A stretch of 64,000 nucleotides of DNA from Sitta carolinensis (taxonomy: Eukaryota; Chordata; Aves; Passeriformes; Sittidae), in contig CM063294.1 of NCBI GenBank assembly GCA_032173965.1, positions 9,352,452-9,416,451 on the forward strand. Direction: 5' to 3'. The position numbers were made by a program, and so were the translations under genes. The notes under the pieces are model-generated. The model was not told where the DNA came from, searched no databases, and saw only the letters and a program-made list of their open reading frames with translations. Below are positions 1 to 12,300 of this stretch, in pieces; position 1 is the stretch's first letter; each line of letters opens with the position of its first letter.

Positions 1-340
1 GATAATGCCCTGGACACCCGGGAGAAGTGCAACCTCCCCCCAGCTGCCACAGGGCTCCAGGGGGAGGAAGAGAACCTCATCTCCCAGGATGCAGCACTTG
101 CTTTGATGTACATCCTCCCTCATTGCCATGGCAACATGGGAGTGATGGCACTACCCTGCAGCTAGGGAGAACCAGGATGGAGGACTGAGGGCTGTGGGAT
201 TGGGGTCTCTGTGCTCCCCCCAGCCCAGGGGGAGCTCCACAGTGCAGGGCAACTCACGCCCCCAGCCCCATGTGCAGCTGCTGAGTCCCATTGGCATCCC
301 AGGGCCACATGAGGTGACACATGGGGTCCCTGGGTCCTAC

Positions 341-3300
341 CTCTCTCACAGTAGGGCTGTCCCTCCTCCATGTAGAAGGCTCGGTTGCGGATGGGAGTTT
401 TGCAGGCGTTGCAGGTGAAGCACTGCACGTGCCAGGTCATCTTCAGTGCGTGCATCACCTCCTGGAGGGGAGTCACTGTCAGCCAGGGGCAGGACCACCA
501 AGGACAGGAAGGGACAAGGAATCCCCTGAGATGGAACCAAGGTGGGAAGGGACAGAGCCAGGCACTCACAGCAGAGGGCAAGGACGGGAGATGGAGGGCA
601 GGCTGAGGGACACTCACCCCAGTGATCTTCTTCTTGCACTTGGCACAGCTGGGTGCGTAGCGGGTGTCGTAGCACTTGGGGCAAAAGATGGAGCCTTTCT
701 CCTCAAAGAAGCCACCCTCATCCAGCACCTTCCTGCATTGGCAGCAGATGAACTCCTCGGGGTGGTAATAATGTCCCAGTGCCACGAGGTACCGTCCCCT
801 GCGGCAGGACAGAGCCACGTCAGCCACGCCAGGGCCCAGGGCGCTGGGTGGCAGCGGTGGCGGCCGGGGCTCACCTGATGACCTTGTTGCACTTGTAGCA
901 GAGGGGGGTGCGGCCGGGCCCCTCGGGGGCTTGCTGGGCCGCCTGCACGATGGAGCTGCGGTTCTGCATGGGGGTGGGCGTGGCCGGCTGGCTGTGCTTG
1001 CTCACCACCGTGCTCGTCTTGTCCGGGGCGTAGCGCTCGGCAAACGAGGGGTCCACAGCCCAGGGTGGGCGGCTGGTGGGGCTGGGGGTGGCACTGGGCG
1101 TCCTGGGGGCTGCACACACACACAACTCTTAAGGACAGTGTTCCTGATTCCTCGGCAGCCCCTCTCCAAAAAGCCCAGAGATGTTTTGCTCACCCAGTCC
1201 TGGCTCAGTCTTCATCGTTGCTCCTGGGGACGGGTCCGGCACGGAGACCTGGCTACAGAACAAGCAGTTAATCCAGTCTGCCCTGCTCGCCCCCATTGCC
1301 CAGGGGTGCAGGCAGAGCTCCCCACCCCAACAAGCAGGAGGGAGCTGGCCAAGCCCCCATGACCAGCAGTAGCTGGTTCAGTGATGAGGTACTGAGACAA
1401 GGGCCTTCAGTCCTGACAAGACACAGTACCCCCAGGGTCTTTGGTACCCAGTGTGGTGGTCTGGGGAGGGGCAGGAGGGAGGGTTCTGGGCTTCTCCAGA
1501 TTGACCAGGGACCACACAGACCTTGGCTGTCTACTAATATGTGATGTTCACCCCCAGTCTCATTGGGGTGCAGGGGGACTGTGACCTGATGCAGGGAACC
1601 CAGGGTCCAGCTCAGCAGCGCTGGGAACAGCCAGGGCAAGCCAGGGCTAAAGAGGCACAGCCTACCAAAAGAGGGGGGACAGGGAGAGAGGGAGAGCCAG
1701 TGGCTCTGTGCCTCTCAAAGACAAATTCAAAAAGGAGTTGGCAACAAACCTAACTTCTATTTGTGTCAGAGCAAACTGGGCAGAGCTGTTACCCAAGAGC
1801 AATGGCACCAGGGCAGGAGGTGTCACAGAGAGGCAAAGGTAAAAAATGGGGTGCTATCCACCCTCCTGCCTGGCTGCACAGAACAAGGAACAACCCTGAC
1901 AAGCTGGTGACATCCATGAGCTTGGCCGCCCCACAGCCCCACGCCAGGCTTGCAGGACACTGTGGCCCAAGTCCAGATGCTGCCCAAACATCACAACAAC
2001 CCCGTGAGATTTGGCCAGTGCCATCAGCCACTCCCAGCCCACTGTTTCTGGGACACCACAGCGCAGCTCAGCATTCCCAGCTGAGGGGCAGCAATGCCCA
2101 AGGGACATGCAGCCCCCCAGCTCCTGCTGCCACACACTCCCCTTACCTGGGCTTCCTAACAAACACTTCATCATGATCCTCCACTGAGCGCAGCGGGAGA
2201 GAAAGGAGGAAACAGTCAGTCCTCACAGACCGAGGCCCAGGCACAAGAGGGGAAAGGGAAAAGAGGAAAACCAACCTCTCCTCCCACCAACCCCTGCCCC
2301 AAAACAAAGCCCTGCCCGGCCACAGGGCAGACCAACACCCCAGACCAGTGTCACCACCACGAGACCACGCACAGCCTCAGGCAACTCCCACTGACTCCGC
2401 CACCCCACAGAGACCACACGGGGCAAAAACCAACACTCCAGGCTCTGCTGGACCCTGGCAGCCCAGGGAGAGTCCAGCACCTCCAGCCAGTGCCAGGCCC
2501 TGTGGGAACTCACTGCCATCTGTGCCCGTCAGCTGGGCCAGTTTGCGGAAGGAGCGGGACTGCGAGGTCCCGGTGCGGGGCTGCCAGTCCTCAGCGTCCT
2601 CTATCAGTCGCAGCTTCCCAGGATTGCACCCAGGGGTGCTGGGGGGCTCCAGAGGCTGTGGGGGCTGTCTGTGAGTGACAGAGGGCAGGAGCTCAGCCAG
2701 CACAAAGCACAGACCCTGCTCTGGAGCAGGAGAGCACTCCAAAAGGTGACCTGGCATGTGCCAACACCTCTGCCAGACCCTGGCACTCACCGCTGCTCCA
2801 CTGTGCCCCAGCTGGACTCATGGGCATCCCTGTGATACCAGAAAAAATGGTGGCACAGCAGTCAGTGACTGATCCAAGGCTCAGCCCATGCTTCCTGTGC
2901 GCACCCTCAATCTCAGAGATACAAGAACCTCATGGAAATGCTGACAGCATTCACTCCTGACCAGCCCTGAAGCCATTCCATGACTCTACAAGATATCGTG
3001 CCCGAGGTATGGTGCCTGACCTGTGACTCCAAAAATGCCCAGTGAAATGTTGTGTCACCAGCCACCCCTACATGCTGTGTCCAGCACACTGTGCTGCATA
3101 CTGGCCTCCCCAGCTTGGTGCCAGCAGTGCCCAGCAGGTCTTGCCTGCACACCCTTTTGGGGACAAACTGTCTGGCCAGTGGGTGTCCAGGCAGGAACCT
3201 CTCAAGGTGAAGGTCAAAGCAGTGGCTGAACACTGGCAGTGCCTGTTGTGGGGTGAGCACAGGGTGGGCTCTGCAGCTCCACCACCAGCTCAGCTCTGGG

Positions 3301-6300
3301 ACAGGGAGAGGAGAAAGATGGAGAGAAAAATCCACAACAGGGCAAAGAGTTTGTCCAGAGTCATGAGAAGTAGTGATGCTGAGGAGAAATGAGCCAGCAG
3401 CACTCACTCAGCTCTGCCACACCAGGCTCACAGGACAACGTGCCCCAGGTACAGGTGCTACCCAGCACCTCCCAAAATCCCACAGCCAGGTTTTCCCAGT
3501 GCCATCAGCCTCCACTCCTTGTATGCCAAAAGGCTAAGGTGCAGCTCAGCATCCCCAGATCAGAGCCAGCAGTGCCCAGACACCTGGGACATACAGCCTC
3601 AGCACATGCTCCCCTTACCTGGGCTTTTTAACAATCTCATCCTCACCATCCTCCACTGAGTGCAGCGGGAGAGAAAGGGGGAGATGGCGTCAGCCTGCAG
3701 TGACTGATGCCCGGAAAAAGCAGGAAAGGAAAACCAACCTCTCCACCCACCATCCCCTCACCTCATTGCACAGCCCTGCTTGTCCACAGGGCAGAGCACA
3801 ACCCCAGCCCAGCAGCATCACCACGAGCCCACACACAGCCCTGGGCAGCTCCCGCAGGGAGTTACTTGGGGCCAAAATCAAACTCCTGAGGCCACCCCAC
3901 CACACTGCCTCTCCCAGCTTCTGGCTACACCAAAACAGGCCCATATCCCCAGCCAGCAGCAGGCGCTGTGGGAACTCACTGCCATCTGTGCCCGTCAGCT
4001 GGGCCAGTTTGCGGAAGGAGCGGGACTGCGAGGTCCCGGTGCGGGGCTGCCAGCCCTCAGCGTCCTCTAATATTCGCAACTTCCCAGGATCACACCCGGG
4101 GGTGCTGGGAGGCTCCAGAGGCTCCCTGTGAGTGACAAAGGACAGGAGCTCAGCCAACACAATTCACAGACCCTACCCAACATTGCAGCACAGGGCAGTG
4201 CTTCCAAAGGTGACCTGGCACATGGCAACACCTCTGCCAGATCCTGGCACTCACCGCTGCTCCACTATGCCCCAGCAGGACTCATGGGAATCCCTGTGAC
4301 ATTGGAAAAAACAGCAGCACAACAGTCATTGTTTGACCATCCCTGCTATGCACATCCACAGCCCCACGGAGGCACAAGCCACGTGGAAATACTGACCAGC
4401 AGCCTTGCAGCTGCTCCACAGCCACACGGGACACAAAGAACCAGTTGCTGCCCAGCACTTCCCAACATCTCCAGCAAGGCGTTGTGATTGCCACCAGCCA
4501 CCCCTACCCAGGTGGATGCTTGGGGCAGGACCTTCCTGAGGTGATGGTCAGAGCAGTGGCTGAGTGCTGGCAGTGCCCATTGTGCAGCTCTGAAAACACC
4601 TCAAGTCTGGGAGAGGGGACACAGAGGGAGGGAAGAACCCAAGCAGTGCAAAGAGCACCCCCAGAGTGACTACAAGCAGTGAGGGTAAAGTGGCCGTGAG
4701 GACTGAGCCTGGGGTGGGCACCTGGTGGCTCCTGCCCCTTACCTGGGCTTTTTAACGGGCTCATCCTCACCATCATCCACTGAAGACAGCAGGAGAGAAA
4801 GGGGGAGATGGAGTCAGTCTGTGGAAACTGAGGCCCAGGCACAGCAGGAAGGAATAGGAAGGGAAAGGAAGGAAAAATGCCCTCTCCTCCCACTGTCCCC
4901 CTGTCCCAACACACAGCCATGCCTGCCCATGGGCAGAGCACAGCCTCAGCCCAGCAGCACCACCACGAGCCCACACAGCCCTGAGCAGCTCATGCTGGAG
5001 CTGGAGAGGGCCCAGATGGGGTCAAAACCAAAAAGCCCTGCTCTAACAACACACCACGGCCTTTATCCAGTTGCCCCAGCAAAGCTGGGCACACCTGGGC
5101 AGTCAGCCAGTGCCAGGCCCTGTGGGAACTCACTGCTGCTTGCTCCCACCATCCGGGCCAGTTTGCGGAAGGAGCGGGACTGGGATGTCCAGGTGTGGGG
5201 CTTTGAGTCATCAATGTTCTCTAACATCCGCAGCTTCACAGGGTCACACACAGTGTCACTGGGGGCTCCAGAGGCTGAGGGGGCTGCCTGTGAGTCAGAG
5301 AGGGCAGGAGCTCAGCACCAGGACGGGACCCTGCTCTGGAACAGGGAAGCACCCCCAAGGATGCCCTGGCATGTGCCAACACCTCTGCCAGACCCTGGCA
5401 CTCACCGGTGCTGCCCTGTGCCCCAGTTGGACTCACGAGCATCCCTGTGGTATTGGAAAGAATGGTGGCACAGCAGTCAGTGTTTGACCAGCCCATCCCT
5501 CCCCATAGGCATCCACAGCCCCAAAGACGCACGAGCCTTGTGGAAATGCTGACAGCATTCACTCCTGACCAGCCTTGCTGCCATTCCATGGCCCATACGA
5601 CATTGTGCCCCAGGTCTGGTCTAGTTCCCTACCCTGCAACTCCCAACACCCCCAGCAAGGTGCTGTCAGTGCCACCAGCCACCCCTGCCCTCTGATCCAG
5701 CACACTGTGCTGCATCTTGGCCTCCCCAGCTTGGTGCCAGCAGTGCCAAGCGAGTCCTGCCTGCACACCCAGCATGAGGACACCTCATCTGGGCACAGCC
5801 TGCCTGGCTGGTGGGTGTCCAGGCAGGACCCTCCTGAGGTGACTGTCAGAGCAGTGCCTGAGCACAGGGCAGAGCCTGTGGTTCGGCCAACAGCTTGGCT
5901 CTAGGAAGAAGGAAAGACTAGGACAGAGGGTGGAGGATAAAGAGAGAAGGAATAGCAACAGGGCAAAGGGCTTCCCCTGAGTGACTGCAAGCAGTGAGAG
6001 AGAACAAGCCTTGTGGGCTGAGCCCGGGATGGGCACCTTGTGGCTGCTGCTGCCCTGGCACACACTCCCCTTACCTGGGCTTTTTAATAAATTCATCCTC
6101 ACCATCCTCCACTGAGTGCAGCAGGAGAGAAAGGGGGAGATGCAGTCAGTCTGAGGCAGCTGAGGTCCAGGAAAAACAGGAAGGGAAAGGAGGAAAAACA
6201 ACCTCTCCACTCACCATCCCCTAGCTCCATTGCACAGCCCTGTCTGGTCGCAGGGCAGAGCACAACCCCAGAGCAGTGGCACCACCATGAGCCCACACAC

Positions 6301-9300
6301 AGCCCCGGGCAGATCTCACTGGCTCAGCTGCCCTCAGGGAGTTACTTAGGGCCAAAATCAAACTCCTGGGTGCTACATCACCCCACCTGCTTCTCCCAAC
6401 TTCTGGTTACCCCAGAACAGTCTAGCACCCCCAGCCTGTGCCAGGCCCTGTGGGAACTCACTGCCATCTGTGCCCGTCATCTGGGCCAGTTTGCGGAAGG
6501 AGCGGGACTGCGAGGTCCCGGTGCGGGGCTGCCAGTCCTCAGCGTCCTCTAACATCCGCAGCTTCCCAGGATCACACCCGGGGGTGCTGGGGGGCTCCAG
6601 AGGCTGTGGGGGCTGCCTGTGAGTGACAGAGGGCAGGAGCTTCAGCCAGCACCACATACAGACCGTGCTTCAGCACAGGGAAGTGCTGCCCAAGGTGCCC
6701 TCACCAGACCCTGGCACTCACCACTGCTCCACTGTGCCCCAGTTGGACCCATGGGCATCCCTGTGATATTGGAAAGAACGGTAGCACAATGCTCAGTATT
6801 TGGCCACGGCACACCCATCCCTCACAAATGCACTTCAGAACAAGGAGAAGTCAGAGACACTAACCCAGCTCTGCCCTGCCATCCCACAGCCCCATGCCAG
6901 GCTCACGGCAAATTGTCCAGTTGCTGCCTAGCACCTCCCACTACCCCCAGCAAGGTGATGTCAGTGCACCAGCCTTCTCCAGATCCCTCTTCCTCAAGAA
7001 GCAATGGCAGAGCATGGCCTCCCCAGCTTGGTGCCAGCAGTGCCCAGCAGGTCCTACCCGGCACAGGACATCTTGTCTGGCCAGTGGGTGTCCTGGCAGG
7101 ACCCTCCCAAGGTGATGGCCAGAGCTGTGGCTGAACTCTGGCAGTGCCCACTGTGGGGTGAGCTCTGCAGCTGCACCAACAGCTCGACTCTTGGAGAGGG
7201 AGAAAAAGCAGCAAAAGAGCAAAGAGCTTCCCCTGAGTGACTGCAAGCAGCAAGAGAGAACCAGGCATGTGGGCTGAGCCTGGGGTGGGCACCTTGTGGT
7301 TCCTGCTGCTGCTCCAGCACACAGTTCCCTTACCTGGACTTTTTAACAAGCTCTTCCTCACCATCATCCACTGAGCACAGCAGGAGAGAAAGGGGGAGAT
7401 GGAGTCAGTCTGTGGCAACTGAGGCCCAGCGACAGCGGAAAGGGAAAAGGAACAGGAAAGGGAAAAGGCCCTCTCCTCCCACTGCCCCCCTGTCCCAACA
7501 CACAGCCCTGCCTGGACATGGGGCAGAGCACAGCCCCAGCCCAGCAGCACCATCACGAGCACACACAGCCCTGGGCAGCTCTGCCTGGCATAACTGCCCC
7601 ACAGGGCCAAAACCAACACTCCACAAGGCACCAAAGCCTCTACCCAGGTCCAGTTTCCCCAGCAAAGCTGGGCAGTCAGCCAGTGCCAGACCCTGTGGGA
7701 ACTCACTGCTGTCTGCTGCGCCCACCAGCCGGGACAGCTTGCGGAAGGAGCGGGACTGGGAGGTCCAGCTGTGGGGCTTTGAGTCATCAATGTCCTCTAA
7801 CATCCGCAGCTTCACAGGGTCACACACAGGGGTGCTGGGGGACTCCAGCAGCTGTGGGGGCTGCCTGTGAGTGACAGAGTCATCTGTCAAATCTGACAGA
7901 TCTCTGCCCCCCACCTTCCCCAGCAAAGAATCACAGCACGCCAGTACCAGAGACGACACACCTTGTCTCACTCCCCCCATCCCCCAACTCCTCCCTCACA
8001 AAGGCTGGGCCTGTGAAGGACTGACTCTGGAATGACCACCACCATTCCTGGCAATTTGAAACTGGCCCCGAGGCCATAAAGAGAAAGGACAGAGCAAGAA
8101 TAAGCCAAGGTCAAAAAAACACCATCAGGGAAGCTGCACCACAGCCATCTATGGATGTGCCACCTGGCCCTGGGCACAGTGCCCAGTACAGCCCATCAGC
8201 CCTTGCCCAGCACAGCCACATCTTGGGGAACAGGGAATGGATCCCCCACAGGGACACTCCAGGGCCCCAGGAGTGCTGGCAAAGACAGGCAGCTGTCCCC
8301 TCTACACTGGGGACAGCCTGGTGTCAGGAGTGACCCACCCACATGGGCAGAGCAGCGCCTGCTGCCCAGCCCCAGGCTGGCCCTGCCCCAGAGGATGGGG
8401 CACTGGCAGGGAAGAGGCATGCAGGGAGGATAGAGAGAGCAGGTAAAAGGCTTACTGACTTGTCAAGGCTCAGCACCTGTAGGGAGAGGGAAAGAGAAAG
8501 GGAGGAGGGAAAGAAAGAAAAAGGAAGGTGAAATTAGACCTGCAGCACCCAAGAAGTTTCCAGAGCTCACCTATGGCCTACATTAGAACCTCTATCCCCG
8601 AGTCTGACACCCAGCTCACCCAGGGCTGAGAGCACACTGGGACACAGGAGCAGATGCCAACAGACCAGACGGTGCTCCCTCAGCCCCATGAACAGGCCTG
8701 GATGCCCAGGGCAGTGAATGCCACATCCCATCGCATTGCCCAGTTCCTGGACACTATGGCAGCTCTGGCAGGAGGAGCAGGGACCAGCAGCTGCTGGACA
8801 CATGCAGCAGAGCTGGGGGAGAACAGTGTGGCAGGGCTGGAGGCCACCCCTCTGCCCAGCCCCTTCCTGCAGCCAGGGGAACAGCAGGACTTCCCCAGGC
8901 AGGCACCAGCCGGCGGTCACAGACTGCCACCGTTTCCCTGCCTCTGCAGGTGCCAGCATCCTGCTACAGCCACCGTGTCAAGCCTGGCAGGAGTCCCCAC
9001 AGGCTGACACGTCGCTGTGCAAGGGACCGGCACGAGCGTGGCTGCGTGTCCCTGTGTGCGACAGTTCTGTTGTGCCACCTCAGCACCGGCGACTCCGGCA
9101 CGGGCACTGTCACCCGCTCCCACCCAGGGTGCCTGGCAAGCAAGGCGCAGCAGGGCCGGGCAGCAGGCTCCCCCCGATCCTCAGGGAGCAGGATGGACAG
9201 CAACATACCCGTTGTGCTGGGGGGTGCAGGCGGGCGCCAGGGGCGCGTACGTCACGGGTTTCGTCACCAGCCCGGGCCGTGGGTTCGGAGGTGAGCCGGC

Positions 9301-12300
9301 CCCGAAGGGCCGAGCTGTTTTGTTGAGGGCGGTGCTGGGAGCGAAGTTATATTTCAGGGGTTCAGAGCAGGGGGGTGAGTCCTGAGCGAGACAAAACACA
9401 CAGACACGGGCTCACACGTCAAGCAGCATGCAAGGGGCAGCCCTGGGCCAGGCAGCGCAGCAGGCAGCCAGGTAGGAAAGCCGGACAGCACATGCACCTC
9501 AGAGACCAGGCTCTGCCAGGCTGGCACTCACTCCTCTGGGCACCTGGCCCAGCGACAGCAGGTCACAAACCCAGCCTGAGGGTCATTTGAAGATTAGTAG
9601 GTGCCCCGGACATTTGCTGCTGCCCGTGGCAGGGCGGTGCATGCACACACGCTGACTGCAACCATCCCATGGCACAAAGCTGAACGCATGCAGGTGGCTT
9701 CTGCCCAGGAGCCACCAGCCCCAGCCTTGCCTCCCTGTGCCAGGGCACTCCCCAGCACTAGCAAACATGGTGCTGCACCTGCCCAGCCTCCTCCCCTGTG
9801 CTGGCCCCTCTGCATCCCTGCCCACACCCAGCACCAGCAGGGGCACAATCTGGGACCAGGCACCTACTGCGCAGATCCTGCTCCCTCTGATCCTCCACGG
9901 TGCCAGAGGTCAGAGCTGCTCCTCCAGCTGGGTGTTCTAAAGCTTCAAACACACCCCAGCCCCCTAAAAGCCCCAGGAGCAAAGTCCATTTGTTTGACTA
10001 CACTGAGATTCCCTTGCTCTGAGGTGAGGCTGAGCTGCTGTTGCAGCACCAGGAGCAACACGTACCTTCTGTGGCTTCCCCAGCTGGTTCTGGGCTCTGC
10101 AAGAGAGGAGACAGATGGGCAGGTACTGGAGTTGGTCCAGATATCATCAGCATGCCGGTACCCCATGATGCAGCACCCAACCGAGGGGAAACATGGCCAG
10201 CTGGTGCTGCCCTGTGGCTTGCAGTCAGGTCAAGCCTTATCCAGGCAAGCAGAGCCCTTGGACACAGCCAGGGACTTCCAGGCTCTAAGTAAGGAGCAGT
10301 GATACTAGGAGATGGTGATGCCAACAGGCAGCACTGGGCAGTGGGCCCTGATTACACTCCAGTCATACCAGAACCCCATGTTTGAGGGATCCATGATTCC
10401 TACCTGCTCAAGGTGAGGCAGAGCCTGTCCCCGCAGGCACGGATCCTGTTCTGGGCCTCGATGTGTGTCATGGCACTGGTGCTCTCCCCGTCGATGTACA
10501 GCACCCAGTCGCCCACTCCCACACCGGCCTGGGCTGCCTTCCCACCCAGAGTCAGCTGCAGGACAGACAGAGTTAGGGAGAGACAGAAGAGCCAAACAAT
10601 GATGTGGAGAAGAGGGACATCCTCGTGGGGGCATGGGCCTGACAAGGCCCAGGATCCCCAGCACAGGACACCACACAGACCTGACCCAGGGGAAAGTGGG
10701 AACCCCCAGATTACTCCCCATGTCGCAGTGCATGAGCCCAGAGCAGCCTCTTCCCCTTGGCAGCAGCAGAAGGCAAAGCACTTTTCCATGGCACTGCCCA
10801 GCCCTTGCCCTCTGGCATGGCTGGGGACCCTGCCAGCACCCCAGGGCCTCATCACCATGACGCCAAACACAGAGGCAGCGCTGCTTCAGCCTCGACAAGA
10901 AGCCCAGGCACCCCTTGGAGTCATCCCTGTGGTCCAGGGCAGGAAGAGCGCACAGTGAGTCAGGGCCCGTTGGGCAGCCCACATCTCACTGCAAGCCACA
11001 GGCATGTCCAGCCCTTCTCCTGGGGCGGGGAAGGACAGGGGAGGCACCCCTCGGGCACTCCCCCCAGCCGCCCGCGCTCCCGTCCCGTTCCCACCAGGCA
11101 CAGACATTACCTCATCCCCAACAGAGGAGCAGGAGCCCTGCCGGGGCAGGAGACACCCGCCCCCACCCACGTCGCCCCGCTGGGACAGCCGGGAGCGCAG
11201 CCGCAAGTTCCCCTTCCCGGCCGCGGTGCCAGGGATGCTCCTGGCCCCTGCTGTGGCTCTCCGGCACGGCTGCACCTCAACCCCGCGCCGGGAAGTGGAG
11301 GCTGCCCTCCCCTCCCACCAGGGGAGCACAGCCAGAGGCGAGCAGGCCCCGGAGCACCGCACACAGCTCCCAGGCACTGACAGACAGACAGACAGACGTG
11401 GGCAGGCTGCAGCCATTCCTGCTCCTCCAGCATGGAAGAACTCGAGGCGCTTGGACCCAGACCAAGTATTTCCTCAAGTCCTGTTCGACATGAACATAAA
11501 AGGAGCGAGCCAGATTCCCAGCACTGTCAGAGGGCTGAAAAATCCCTGCCACAGTCCCGGCCCCTCCTTGCAGAACCTGGCTCGCCCCAGAGCCGCACAT
11601 CCCTTCTCTAGGCCTGTACCAGCCCTCCACGAAAGGCCAAACACCACATATGGGCTAGATGTGGCCCAGTTCCACCTGCATCCCACTGCTATTCCCAGCA
11701 GTACCCCGGCCCCATATCCCCACATGGCCCTCCCCTTCCTCCTGCCCAGCACGGGAGGGTGCCCCCAGCAGCAGTGATGCCCCCAGCTCCTGGCCATGCT
11801 GCTGCAAGCCCCAGCTTGCTGCCCTGGAGGGCTGGGGAAGGCACGGGGCGGCTGCATGGGTTTGGAGGCAGGAGCTGGAGTTGGGAGAGGTTTTCACACG
11901 ACTGCCCAGGAAGGGGAGAGCACGTCAGGCTGCGTCATGAAGCCTCACCCAGCCTGGTCAGCACTTCCCGTCCCCCTTCATGCCAACATGCAGGAAACCC
12001 CTCTGACAGGTGCCAGCTCAGCCAGGAGCCATGGTAGTGCTAGCCCTCCTATTTCCCACCCAGACCCGCTAACCAGGGCTTCCTTCCTCCCCTCTCCACC
12101 CAGTCTTTTGTTCCCTGCACCTCCATCACCACATCCAGAGAGGTGCTCACCTACTGCCCTGTCCAGGGGCCTCCAGGACAGAGCTTCCCTCAGCACACTC
12201 CTCAGTGCCTTCCTACCAATAGCACCAAAGGGTCTCTTTTCTTCCCTAGGTGGCAGATACCAGGATGTGCCACACAGCATCCAGCTATCCAGACTGCAGT

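Noticed and set aside
2812..2829. A shorter 21-nt version of the small module exon using the CCAG near 2812
   Set aside because: That AG is absent in the other copies, while the ATCACAG acceptor giving 39 nt is conserved in all four and has a better pyrimidine tract.
2348..7874. Many plus-strand ORFs over the PDLIM7 array
   Set aside because: They repeat with the same period as the modules and read antisense to the recognisable PDLIM7 exons; no start, splice or homology support.
11379..11398. GACA tandem repeat in a PDLIM7 intron
   Set aside because: Too short to be more than a common microsatellite.
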